DNA of 12,304 nt. It comes from Bacteroidales bacterium UBA1751. Its GTDB lineage: Bacteria > Bacteroidota > Bacteroidia > Bacteroidales > UBA932. The first letter of the stretch is position 1, and each line of letters starts with the position of its first letter. The stretch covers positions 1 through 12,304 of the forward strand of contig DCHN01000086.1 in the NCBI GenBank assembly GCA_002315995.1. Reading direction: 5' to 3'. The notes under the pieces were generated by a model. It was given only the letters and a program-made list of their open reading frames with translations, searched no databases and had not been told where the DNA came from. Position numbers and translations under genes: made by a program. Below, piece after piece: positions 1 to 6,110 of this stretch.

Positions 1-314
1 CTCAAATAATCAGGTGAACTTATAAAAAGGAGATCCATTCTCAGCACTACACCATCCAAGCTCTTTCTTGACCCAAGAATGAATCTCCTGGAAAGGTCCT
101 CATAAAGCAACATAAACTTCACAACCTCATCATAATCTCCAAACACAAGAATGTGCGGATGAGAATCCTCTATACTAAACGCAACTACAACAACCCTGCA
201 ATTTGCCGCGCAAATACCAACCCTATTGAATGCAGCAAAAAAATCTCCCTCACAAACAATGAAATTCTTTGCATCCTCCCCGTTTGCAAAGAGATGATAA
301 TACCCTCTCTCCAT
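1..314 (-). CDS. REP-associated Y1/HUH transposase, N-terminal part (3' end outside window)
   Basis: An open minus-strand frame starts with ATG at 314-312 and stays open to the window edge (104 full codons). An AAGGA lies 6 nt before the ATG, and an in-frame stop upstream leaves no earlier start. The protein begins MERGYYHLFANGED and has hydrophobic beta strands followed by EDSHPHILVFG at about residues 55-65. This matches the layout of Bacteroidetes Y1_Tnp/RAYT proteins, which start with a GYYH segment and carry the metal-binding HxH (HUH) motif in 'SNHxH' context. The catalytic tyrosine would lie further on, outside the window. RAYTs are single-strand transposases linked to REP palindromes, and REP-like palindromes occur within 2.4 kb. 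The family is inferred from motifs; whether the gene is intact cannot be seen. Confidence 0.68.
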   Translation of the reverse strand, partial: MERGYYHLFANGEDAKNFIVCEGDFFAAFNRVGICAANCRVVVVAFSIEDSHPHILVFGDYDEVVKFMLLYEDLSRRFILGSRKSLDGVVLRMDLLFISSPDYL

Positions 315-374
315 ATAATTCCTTTTTACAATTTTTTCTCACATCGCAAACTTAGAGAATTCGCCACCCCATTT

Positions 375-470
375 CCAAGCATTTTCAACAATTTTGAAAA
401 AGATACAAGAAAAGGCCTATGTTGTGCTGAAATCACCCCAGAATCAAAATCTTTCTTGCTATTTTTGCAC
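375..470 (+). repeat. 96-bp promoter-like module, copy A
   Basis: This 96-bp stretch ends 4 nt before the nucleosidase start and is closely similar in sequence and equal in length to 1344-1439, before the flavodoxin gene. The first 25 bases are identical (CCAAGCATTTTCAACAATTT and on) and both copies end in TTGCTATTTTTG. TATTTTTG (460-467) fits the Bacteroidetes -7 consensus TAnnTTTG, but I see no well-placed -33 TTTG, so the promoter role is an inference. If it is the -7 box, transcription would start almost on the ATG of the next gene. Confidence 0.55.
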
Positions 471-474
471 TATG

Positions 475-1158
475 ATGAACGCAGGAATAATTGTAGCAAT
501 GGAATCTGAGCAGAAGCTGCTCAGGAAAGCCGGAATACCCAACGTTGAACTCTCTGGAATAGGAAAGGTGAACGCAACTATCACCGCAACCAAAATGATT
601 CTTGAGAAGCGTCCTACATGTATCATAAACTCCGGGGTGGCAGGCAGCGTGAACAAAGATGTAAAAGTTGGCCACATTGTTGTTGGAGAGCGCGTTGCAT
701 ATCATGACGTCTGGTGTGGAGAAGGGAACCTTATGGGCCAGGTTGAAGGCCTGCCACAATATTTCAACGGCAACAGTCATCTGCTGCAACTCACCAAAGA
801 GGCGGCAGAAGAGCTTGCGAACACCGAAAACACCTCTATTGCTGGTGCTGGTAAAGTTGCAGGAGACAATATTACAAAGGTTCATTTCGGCCTCATAACC
901 TCCGGGGACCAGTTTTACATAAGCCAGCAGGAAGATCAGCGAATTCTGAAACTTTACCCTCAATGCCTGGCCTGTGACATGGAATCAGCCGCAATTGCCC
1001 AGGTGTGCCACAAATTCGGCGTACCATTCATAAGCATCCGCATAATAAGCGACGAACACCTCACAGACGCCGGCCAAAAGGAGTCCTACTCCAGTTTCTG
1101 GCACCAGGCTCCCCTCACCTCCTTCAACTTCCTCAACAGAATTCTTGAAAAAATATAA
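475..1158 (+). CDS. mtnN: 5'-methylthioadenosine/S-adenosylhomocysteine nucleosidase
   Basis: This cytoplasmic enzyme hydrolyses the N-glycosidic bond of methylthioadenosine and S-adenosylhomocysteine, releasing adenine and recycling by-products of SAM use. The protein of 227 residues has the usual family length. The N-terminus MNAGIIVAMESE aligns with the family, placing the catalytic acid at Glu12. GVAGS is the glycine-rich phosphorylase-fold loop, CDMES holds the Met169/Glu170 substrate-binding pair, and RIISDE supplies Asp193, the expected proton donor. ATG 475 is chosen over ATG 472 because it gives the family's N-terminus; the frame is open upstream to a TTG at 394, but that would add 27 unsupported residues. 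A TATTTTTG box ends only 7 nt upstream, so the mRNA may have little or no leader. It is followed by REP-like palindromes and a hairpin. Confidence 0.93.
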   Translation: MNAGIIVAMESEQKLLRKAGIPNVELSGIGKVNATITATKMILEKRPTCIINSGVAGSVNKDVKVGHIVVGERVAYHDVWCGEGNLMGQVEGLPQYFNGNSHLLQLTKEAAEELANTENTSIAGAGKVAGDNITKVHFGLITSGDQFYISQQEDQRILKLYPQCLACDMESAAIAQVCHKFGVPFISIRIISDEHLTDAGQKESYSSFWHQAPLTSFNFLNRILEKI

Positions 1159-1180
1159 ACTGCTCCGCCCACCACGGGCT

Positions 1181-1222
1181 GCCAGACACGGGCAAGCCAG
1201 ACACGGGCCACCCGTGTCTGGC
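1181..1222. repeat. REP-like palindrome 1
   Basis: GCCAGACACGGGC at 1182-1194 is followed by a perfect 12-bp inverted repeat, GCCAGACACGGG (1196-1207) and CCCGTGTCTGGC (1211-1222), with loop CCA. The same core recurs at 1446, 2333 and 2379, always between genes. The repeated palindrome with a nearby Y1 transposase fragment fits a REP family. Confidence 0.75.
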
Positions 1223-1252
1223 CAACCAACATCATCTTTCCAAGAGAAAAAG

Positions 1253-1290
1253 AAAAGCGCCCGAAGAACCGGTATCCTCCCGACGCTTTT
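1253..1290 (+). terminator. Possible terminator hairpin after the nucleosidase gene
   Basis: AAAAGCG (1253-1259) and CGCTTTT (1284-1290) form a 7-bp stem around a 24-nt loop, so the descending arm ends in TTTT. Its sense and layout resemble the AAAAGCAG...CTGCTTTT hairpins in the 73-bp tandem repeat near 3450. The long loop makes it a weak terminator call. Confidence 0.35.
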
Positions 1291-1343
1291 CACTTCTAGA
1301 AAAATATAACATCAGCAAACATAGCACTCAAAACACCATAAAA

Positions 1344-1439
1344 CCAAGCATTTTCAACAATTTTGAAAGATATACAAGGAAACGCATAAAATTGTCGAAA
1401 ATCCACCCTTTTGAAAATGCATTATTGCTATTTTTGTAC
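1344..1439 (+). repeat. 96-bp promoter-like module, copy B
   Basis: This is the second copy of the module at 375-470. It ends in TTGCTATTTTTG (TATTTTTG box at 1429-1436). Here the next gene starts 72 nt downstream with a REP-like palindrome between, so a transcript from this box would have a structured leader. Together with 1181-1290 and 1446-1479 it accounts for most of the 350-bp space between the nucleosidase and flavodoxin genes. Confidence 0.55.
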
Positions 1440-1445
1440 AAAAAA

Positions 1446-1479
1446 GTTGGCCACCGCGGGCCACCTGTGTCTGGCCAAC
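1446..1479. repeat. REP-like palindrome 2
   Basis: GTTGGCCA (1446-1453) and TGGCCAAC (1472-1479) are perfect inverted repeats around CCGCGGGCCACCTGTGTC. It is nearly identical to 2379-2412. It lies in the presumed leader of the flavodoxin gene. Confidence 0.7.
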
Positions 1480-1510
1480 AAGAACAACATTCCCTTCAAA
1501 ACCAAAAAAT

Positions 1511-2329
1511 ATGACAAAGATTATCACAGCCCTGGCAGCCGCCGCAGTAATCTGTTCCTGCACCAACAAAGCCCCTAAAGTTCTCGTACTTTACTACTCA
1601 CAAACCGGAGCAACAGCCCAAGTTGCAGAAGAAATTGCAAAGCAAACCGGAGCTGATATTGAAAGAATAGATGTTGTAGAGGTATACAACGGCGATTTTG
1701 ACGCAACTATTCAACGATGCCTCGGCGAGAGGGAGAGCGGCTTCACCCCCACCCTTGTGCCAATAAAATCGGACCTTGCGGAATATGATACCATTTTCCT
1801 CGGCTATCCCGTTTGGTTCGGCACATACGCCCCACCGGTCAAAGCCCTCATCGACTCCATTAACCAGACCGGCATCAATACCGAAGGCAAAAAAATAGTA
1901 CCATTCTGCACCTTTGGAAGCGGCGGGCTAGAATCAAGCTCCGCAGACCTTCTTGCTGCCCTCCCAACCTGGGCGATAGCTCCAGGCTTCGGCATTCGCA
2001 ATGCGCGTCTACAGCACGCCTCTGAGGAATTGAACCGTTTCCTCATTGAAAACGGCTACAAAGAGGGTGAAATTGGGCCACTTGCAGAGTATTCAGAGCA
2101 GGGAGCCGTTACACCGGAAGACGCTTTGAAGTACTGGGAGGCAGTTGACGGCTATCCGTTCCCAATGGGAGAACCAGTTACAGCAGCCTGCAGACCTGCA
2201 GAAAAAGGTGGAACAGATTACATATTCGTTGTTACCAGCACCGACCGCGACGGCAACCAAGTTGAAGGCAAAGTATACGTAACCGCACTCGATGGGCAAA
2301 AAGCCGAATTCACCCGCGCAGTAAGATAG
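1511..2329 (+). CDS. Lipoprotein flavodoxin-family protein
   Basis: This is a predicted envelope-anchored FMN-binding electron-transfer protein of 272 residues. A short hydrophobic signal ends in ICSC, so Cys17 is the likely lipid-modified residue. The flavodoxin fold follows: LYYSQTGATAQVAEEIA near residues 28-44 is the FMN phosphate loop (SxTGxT), and GYPVWFGTYAPP near 97-108 is the aromatic flavin-contact loop. Residues from about 215 to the end form an extra domain rich in beta strands that ordinary flavodoxins of 140-180 residues lack; I do not recognise it. ATG 1511 is the start because it gives the signal peptide. The redox partner is unknown. Lipid-anchored flavodoxins are common in Bacteroidales. 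Confidence 0.85.
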   Translation: MTKIITALAAAAVICSCTNKAPKVLVLYYSQTGATAQVAEEIAKQTGADIERIDVVEVYNGDFDATIQRCLGERESGFTPTLVPIKSDLAEYDTIFLGYPVWFGTYAPPVKALIDSINQTGINTEGKKIVPFCTFGSGGLESSSADLLAALPTWAIAPGFGIRNARLQHASEELNRFLIENGYKEGEIGPLAEYSEQGAVTPEDALKYWEAVDGYPFPMGEPVTAACRPAEKGGTDYIFVVTSTDRDGNQVEGKVYVTALDGQKAEFTRAVR

Positions 2330-2332
2330 TAC

Positions 2333-2365
2333 TTGGCCAGACACAGGTGGCCTGTGTCTGGCCAA
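2333..2365. repeat. REP-like palindrome 3 (perfect 15-bp stem)
   Basis: TTGGCCAGACACAGG (2333-2347) and CCTGTGTCTGGCCAA (2351-2365) pair perfectly around TGG. It begins 4 nt after the flavodoxin stop codon. It would fold strongly in RNA but has no T-tract, so it is a REP-like unit rather than a normal terminator. Confidence 0.8.
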
Positions 2366-2378
2366 TAGAACCGCAAAA

Positions 2379-2412
2379 GTTGGCCACCGCGGGCCACCCG
2401 TGTCTGGCCGAC
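2379..2412. repeat. REP-like palindrome 4
   Basis: GTTGGCCA (2379-2386) pairs with TGGCCGAC (2405-2412) with one G-T. The sequence between is the same as in unit 2 apart from CCCG for CCTG. It follows palindrome 3 by 13 nt and precedes the epimerase-like gene. Confidence 0.7.
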
Positions 2413-2446
2413 AACAACAAACCCCAAATAAGCAACTATAAAAATA

Positions 2447-3388
2447 ATGTATACACTTGAAAACGAATATTTAAAGGTGCAAATTGCCGCACACGGAGCT
2501 GAACTCAGCAGCATTGTATCAAACGGCAGAGAATATCTTTGGGAAGCCGACCCCAAATTCTGGGGCAGGCATGCACCAGTGCTCTTTCCTATTGTAGGCA
2601 AAGTAATAGGAGGAGAATACAGGCTTGGAGGCAAAACATACAAACTTGGCCAGCACGGATTCGCCCGCGACAATGATTTCGAATGCGTAGAGGCAACCCA
2701 GAATAGTGTGAAACTCATTCTCCGAAGCAACGAACAGCTCAAGAAGGTGTATCCTTTTGACTTCACCCTATTGGCATCATTTACCCTTGGCAGACGAACA
2801 CTCAAGTGCGAATGGGTTATAGAGAACTGCGGCACTGATATTATGCACTTCCAGATTGGCGGCCATCCTGCGTTCAAATATATGGATTATCCAGAAGAGT
2901 ACACTCAAGGCAGCCCTGCGGTTGAAGGCGATTCATGCAAGCTTGCTACACTCTCATGTGAGCGCGGAAGTATCCGTTTTCTCAATAATGGCAAACCGCT
3001 GGAATCCTTTAGAGCCAAGAACATCAGTCCGGAGGTGCTCATTGCCCCAGGAGATCATGAAATTCCCCTGACAAACGGCTGTATGCCACTCTCATCAACC
3101 ACCTTCGATAGCGGAGTCTTCGTCCTTGAAGGGAGCCAGAGCGACCAGATCCAACTGCTCGACACCAACGGGAAGGTATATCTTGAACTACGCTCAAAGA
3201 CTTCACCTGTACTTGGAGTATGGGCGCCAGACCACAAGAACCCACCATTCGTATGCATAGAACCATGGATGGGCCGCACCGACAACGCAGGTTTCACCGG
3301 AGACTTTTCGGAGAAACCATTCATGAACCACCTCCCATTGGGCCAAACAATGACCTTCGGCTACGAAGTGGAAATACCAGAAAGATAA
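2447..3388 (+). CDS. Aldose 1-epimerase family protein
   Basis: This is a predicted cytoplasmic sugar mutarotase-like enzyme of 313 residues, a normal length for the LacX/YeaD-like branch of the aldose-1-epimerase superfamily. The visible active-site candidates are His70 in GQHGFARD, His140 in GGHPAF and Glu272 in CIEPW, matching the two-histidine, one-glutamate pattern of the fold. There is no signal peptide. The start ATG 2447 gives the typical N-terminus (L-NEYLKVQIAAHGAEL). The exact sugar cannot be read from sequence; this branch acts on free sugars or hexose-6-phosphates. It is preceded by two REP palindromes and followed by the tandem repeat, and its neighbours give no pathway. Confidence 0.87.
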   Translation: MYTLENEYLKVQIAAHGAELSSIVSNGREYLWEADPKFWGRHAPVLFPIVGKVIGGEYRLGGKTYKLGQHGFARDNDFECVEATQNSVKLILRSNEQLKKVYPFDFTLLASFTLGRRTLKCEWVIENCGTDIMHFQIGGHPAFKYMDYPEEYTQGSPAVEGDSCKLATLSCERGSIRFLNNGKPLESFRAKNISPEVLIAPGDHEIPLTNGCMPLSSTTFDSGVFVLEGSQSDQIQLLDTNGKVYLELRSKTSPVLGVWAPDHKNPPFVCIEPWMGRTDNAGFTGDFSEKPFMNHLPLGQTMTFGYEVEIPER

Positions 3389-3449
3389 AGCCAGAGCGTT
3401 GAAGCCAGAGTGCACAACTGGGAGCCACGAGCAGAGCGTATAAGCCCGA

Positions 3450-3645
3450 AAAGCAGTCACCCCTCCCAGAAGTGCATCTATGGCTGGTCACTGCTTTTCA
3501 CCCCCATTAATAACACCACCGCAAAGCAGACACCCCTCTTAGAAGCATCTCCAGGGCCGGTCATCGCTTTTCACCCCCATTAATAACACCACCGCAGAGC
3601 AGTCACCCCTCCCAGAAGTGCATCTGTGGCTGGTCTCTGCTTTTC
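3450..3645. repeat. 73-bp tandem repeat, about 2.7 copies, each with a hairpin
   Basis: Units begin at 3450, 3523 and 3596, exactly 73 bp apart; the last is cut short near 3645. Each unit reads AAGCAGTCACCCCTCCCAGA, a variable middle, a GGCTGGTCACTGCTTTT-like arm, then CACCCCCATTAATAACACCA. The ends of each unit (AAAAGCAGT-ACC and GGT-ACTGCTTTT) are inverted repeats, so each copy could fold into a hairpin ending in TTTT. This fills the 335-bp space between the epimerase-like gene and ssrA. No reading frame of interest is seen. It may act as serial terminators. Confidence 0.75.
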
Positions 3646-3678
3646 CCCATTGTGACAATACATTCAAATAAACATTTT

Positions 3679-3710
3679 TTTGCAAAAGCTGAAAAGCAGC
3701 AATAACTTTG
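3679..3710 (+). promoter_or_regulatory. Promoter of ssrA
   Basis: TTTG (3679-3682) is separated by 20 nt from TAACTTTG (3703-3710), an exact fit to the Bacteroidetes housekeeping consensus TTTG/TAnnTTTG. The mature tmRNA end lies 14 nt downstream of the box, as expected for a start a few nucleotides before it. Confidence 0.8.
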
Positions 3711-3723
3711 CAGCACTTTTCAA

Positions 3724-4120
3724 GGGGATGTTTTTGGTTTTGACATCAGATTAATTGGAAAGTAAGCACGTCCGGCGTTGTGGGAATGGCCGGTTAACTC
3801 AACCCTCAAGCCTATAACTGGCGAAAACAACTATGCACTCGCTGCGTAATTAAGCCAAGCTTAATTCCTTAATCTCCCGGCCCAGGGCCGCCGAGACGAG
3901 TATCCCGCCGGACTTTATGGTCCGCTATGTTCCGGCAAACGGGGTATCATTCAAACGGACTGCGTGTGCCTATTCCTCTGTTGGCACACCAAGATTCAGA
4001 GGATAAGGTTAAGATGGCCTGTCTCCCGGCAGTCTTTTCCCCACAATCAAAGAGAGAATAAGCGTGTAGAAAGCTTTTTGGTGGTCTGCTTGGACCCGGG
4101 TTCGACTCCCGGCATCTCCA
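3724..4120 (+). ncRNA. ssrA: Transfer-messenger RNA (tmRNA)
   Basis: tmRNA rescues stalled ribosomes and tags the unfinished protein for proteolysis. The 5' end GGGGATG (3724-3730) pairs with CATCTCC (4113-4119), forming the tRNA-like acceptor stem, and the T arm GGGTTCGACTCCC sits at 4098-4110. The tag frame at 3820-3849 reads GENNYALAA and stops at TAA, the form known from Bacteroidales. A pseudoknot-rich GC segment follows. Bases after the discriminator A (4120) are CTA, so CCA is not encoded and must be added. The last 14 nt lie inside the direct repeat that bounds the island downstream. Confidence 0.95.
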
Positions 4121-4241
4121 CTACTTTTTAAGGGGCTCTGCCCCTGTGACCCCGCTGAACCGCTCCCGGGCTATACCGAACCCTAGGTCTTGGTGCGCGC
4201 AACGACGGGTTCGCGCCCTCCGCTAGGCTGCTGATGCAGCC
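4107..4241 (+). repeat. 135-bp direct repeat, left copy (attL candidate)
   Basis: This is identical base for base to 8531-8665; flanking bases differ on both sides (4106 C against 8530 G; 4242 T against 8666 C). It covers 14 nt of the tmRNA 3' end, an AGGGGC-TCT-GCCCCT hairpin (4131-4145), a GC-rich stretch and the ssrA terminator stem. Integrase att cores are usually a few tens of bases, so 135 bp is long and suggests either recent insertion or gene conversion. The crossover point inside it cannot be placed. Confidence 0.9.
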
Positions 4242-4247
4242 TTTTTT
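4226..4247 (+). terminator. Rho-independent terminator of ssrA
   Basis: GGCTGC-TGAT-GCAGCC (4226-4241) forms a perfect 6-bp stem with a 4-nt loop and is followed directly by six T residues. The stem lies inside the 135-bp repeat; the T-run does not. The right copy is followed instead by CTTTTTCTTTTT. Confidence 0.85.
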
Positions 4248-4308
4248 ATTCCCTACACGCCTCTACAAATACCTATTGAGATAGAAAATTGCCGAGTTCA
4301 AGCAAAAA

Positions 4309-4336
4309 GTGTGTGTAATTTTGATTTTTACACACA
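4309..4336. repeat. GTGTGTGTA inverted repeat at left end of island
   Basis: TGTGTGTAA (4310-4318) and TTACACACA (4328-4336) are perfect 9-bp inverted repeats with a 9-nt spacer. A related element (GTGTGTGTGA, then ATTTACACACA) lies at 4861-4887, and direct copies at 8473-8492. Their placement at the two ends and at an internal junction fits binding sites for a recombinase or its accessory protein; that role is an inference. Confidence 0.55.
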
Positions 4337-4384
4337 GTTCACGATGGAATTCCCCTTTTGTATGAAATATTGATTAAATGGATA

Positions 4385-4416
4385 TTGCCGCCACAAAAAT
4401 AAATGCATTAAATTTG
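4385..4416 (+). promoter_or_regulatory. Promoter of the DUF2442 gene
   Basis: TTG (4385-4387), a 21-nt spacer and TAAATTTG (4409-4416) fit the Bacteroidetes consensus. Transcription from here would begin near 4422, ruling out a start codon at 4419 and supporting ATG 4476. Confidence 0.65.
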
Positions 4417-4475
4417 CAATGGTGGTATATAATACTCTGTCTCCAGTACAAAAATCAACAAGAGAATCAAATAAG

Positions 4476-4727
4476 ATGGGAAGATTGAAAATCATAACAG
4501 CAAAGGCATTGGGCAACCTTTGTATTGAGATTGTGTTCAACGATGATACGCGTCAAACAATCAATGTCGGGCAATTTATTCGCCTTCATCCTCATCCTCA
4601 ATACAACAAGTACCTCAACGAAGCAGAGTTCGAAAAATTCATCCTCGATGATGGAAACATTGTATGGGGAGAAGATTGGGATTTAATATTCCCTATTGAA
4701 CAATTGCACGCCGGTGCAATTGCATAA
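4476..4727 (+). CDS. DUF2442 family small protein
   Basis: This is an 83-residue protein from ATG 4476 (MGRLKIITAKALGN). It has the DUF2442 pattern: an N-terminal strand, a 'V..F.DD.....V' strand, a middle helix with F/L residues, and the C-terminal GNIVWGEDWDLIFPIEQL, which is the family's most recognisable stretch. DUF2442 proteins are small and often sit beside DUF4160 or toxin-antitoxin genes; the biochemical role is unknown. No DUF4160 partner is present here. The frame is open back to 4419, but the promoter and family length both favour 4476. It has its own promoter and a strong terminator, so it forms a single-gene unit at the left of the island. Confidence 0.82.
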   Translation: MGRLKIITAKALGNLCIEIVFNDDTRQTINVGQFIRLHPHPQYNKYLNEAEFEKFILDDGNIVWGEDWDLIFPIEQLHAGAIA

Positions 4728-4730
4728 TGT

Positions 4731-4777
4731 TTCCAACGTTCGCTCCCCGCAGACCTCCGGGTCGGCGGGGAGTTTTT
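4731..4777 (+). terminator. Terminator after DUF2442 gene, within a repeated block
   Basis: CTCCCCGC (4743-4750) and GCGGGGAG (4765-4772) pair, with inner GACC-TCCG-GGTC, followed by TTTTT. Positions 4731-4773 match 8407-8449 with 40 of 43 bases identical, so the same terminator block occurs at the end of both transcription units of the island. Confidence 0.85.
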
Positions 4778-4836
4778 ATTATGTCAAAAAGTCTTCCCTG
4801 TATCAGTTGTCCTAATTGTCCCACCCTTTGAACAAG

Positions 4837-4887
4837 TATCAACAATCGTTGGTGGGAAAAGTGTGTGTGATTTCAGATTTACACACA
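4837..4887. repeat. Internal module boundary with GTGTGTGT hairpin
   Basis: TATCAACAATCGTTGGTGGG (4837-4856) then AAAAGTGTGTGTGA matches TATCAAAATCGTTGGTGG...AAATGTGTGTA at 8449-8480, the right end of the island. Immediately after, GTGTGTGTGATTTCAGATTT with ACACACA (4881-4887) resembles the left-end element at 4309-4336. So a right-end-like and a left-end-like sequence are joined here. The rest of the 309-bp gap between genes, about 4888-4979, is AT-rich with nothing else I can name. Confidence 0.5.
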
Positions 4888-4979
4888 TTCATATGTGTAA
4901 CAATAGATATCAAGATGGTTGACAAAAAAACAATTACTTAAAAAAAATAAACCTATATTTATGAATTCTTGATACAATC

Positions 4980-5012
4980 TTGTTTACATAAGAAAAAAAA
5001 TATATAACTTTG
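4980..5012 (+). promoter_or_regulatory. Promoter of the HTH/peptidase-PIN operon
   Basis: TTG (4980-4982), a 22-nt spacer and TAACTTTG (5005-5012) form a Bacteroidetes-type promoter with the same -7 box as ssrA. Predicted transcription start is near 5018, so a TTG start at 5010 is excluded and ATG 5037 is favoured. Autorepression by the HTH protein is likely from the family but no operator is evident. Confidence 0.65.
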
Positions 5013-5036
5013 TCAACCGATAAACTCATACAATAT

Positions 5037-6110
5037 ATGCAGACAAATTTAGAAATATTCGCAATGCGACTGAAGCAAGCAAGGATACTCAAAAAGATAT
5101 CTATGGACAAGCTTGTTGGACTTATTGGTGGCATTGTTTCCAAACAGGCAATTTCGAAGTATGAGTCTGGCAAGATGATGCCAAACAGTACTGTCCTAAT
5201 TGCTTTCTCCACCGTTCTGGATGTTGAACCAGATTACTTCTTTCGTCCTTACTTATTCGACGCAAATGAGTTTGATGTATCATTTAGAAAGAAGTCAAAT
5301 ACCAGTGTAAAAGATGTCAATGCTCTTAAGGTTCAGATTCAAGACCAAGTGGAGCGTTATCTTGAAATTGAAGAATTGCTCGGAAAACCTGTTGACTGCA
5401 TTCAAAAGAAGGCAGGAGAGATTCTCACATCTTCAGAGCAGATGCGCCAACTCGCGCATGAAATTAGAAAAGAATGGAATTTGGGCAATGATGCCATCGC
5501 TAATGTTCAAGATACTCTGGAATCTAAAGGTATAAAGGTTATCTCCACAGAGGCACCCGATAGTTTTGACGGAGTAAGTGGCATTGTCAACGGAAATGAC
5601 TACATCATTGTGTTTAATAGTTGCAAGTCCAATGTTGAACGCAGGCGTTTTACCGGTATGCACGAACTTGGACACCTTTTGTACAATGACAGATTCTCTG
5701 CAGACCTGACTCAGCGCCAAAAAGAAAAGCTCTGCGATACATTTGCAAACGAAATGCTTCTTCCAACCGAACCCCTTCAGAAAATATTCAAACCTGGTGA
5801 GAAAATTTCTACAACAGAGTTAAGGCAGCTGCAACTTATTTATGGAATATCAATAGATGCTATCATGCACAAACTGCTTGATATCGGCATTCTCAGTGAA
5901 AGCAAATATAAGTCATACTGTATAATCAAAAGCAAGAATGATGCTCTGAAAAAATTTGTTGAAAAATCAAGATATGTAGAAAATATGACAAACAGGTTTG
6001 AGACAATGGTATATGCGGCTGCAGCGAAGGATTTGATCAGTACTTCAAAAGCAGCATCACTACTTCACTCTTCAATTGGAACAGTACGTAAACACCTCAA
6101 TGTAATCTGA
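5037..6110 (+). CDS. XRE-type HTH / ImmA-IrrE-like zinc peptidase protein
   Basis: This 357-residue protein joins an N-terminal DNA-binding domain to a zinc peptidase. Residues 10-70 (MRLKQARILKKISMDKL...SKQAISKYESGK...LDVEPDYFF) are a Cro/C1-type HTH. HELGH at 209-213 is the HExxH zinc and catalytic motif, and Glu239 in FANEMLLP is the likely third ligand, as in the M78 (ImmA/IrrE, COG2856) family. The C-terminal 100 residues include a second helix-turn-like segment (SKAASLLHSSIGTVRKHL). Such fusions act as regulators that cleave themselves or partner repressors and often serve as antitoxins. The next gene starts within the stop codon (TGATG), so the two are translationally coupled. ATG 5064 is an alternative start. 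Confidence 0.85.
   Translation: MQTNLEIFAMRLKQARILKKISMDKLVGLIGGIVSKQAISKYESGKMMPNSTVLIAFSTVLDVEPDYFFRPYLFDANEFDVSFRKKSNTSVKDVNALKVQIQDQVERYLEIEELLGKPVDCIQKKAGEILTSSEQMRQLAHEIRKEWNLGNDAIANVQDTLESKGIKVISTEAPDSFDGVSGIVNGNDYIIVFNSCKSNVERRRFTGMHELGHLLYNDRFSADLTQRQKEKLCDTFANEMLLPTEPLQKIFKPGEKISTTELRQLQLIYGISIDAIMHKLLDIGILSESKYKSYCIIKSKNDALKKFVEKSRYVENMTNRFETMVYAAAAKDLISTSKAASLLHSSIGTVRKHLNVI

Noticed and set aside
394..474. 27-codon N-terminal extension of the nucleosidase from a TTG
   Set aside because: The extension falls in the repeated promoter-like module, and ATG 475 gives the exact family N-terminus.
433..963. Long minus-strand frame opposite the nucleosidase gene
   Set aside because: The plus-strand frame contains all catalytic motifs of a known family; the minus-strand product matches nothing.
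3450..3645. CRISPR-like repeat array
   Set aside because: The whole 73-bp unit is similar between copies, with no unique spacers of regular length and no cas genes; it is a plain tandem repeat.
4178..4212. tRNA-like arm (GAACCC...GGGTTC) in the 135-bp repeat
   Set aside because: No acceptor stem, anticodon arm or D arm fits around it, so it is only a local inverted repeat.
5010..5036. TTG start nine codons upstream of the HTH/peptidase ATG
   Set aside because: It lies inside the TAACTTTG -7 box (5005-5012), so it would be outside the transcript from the best promoter.
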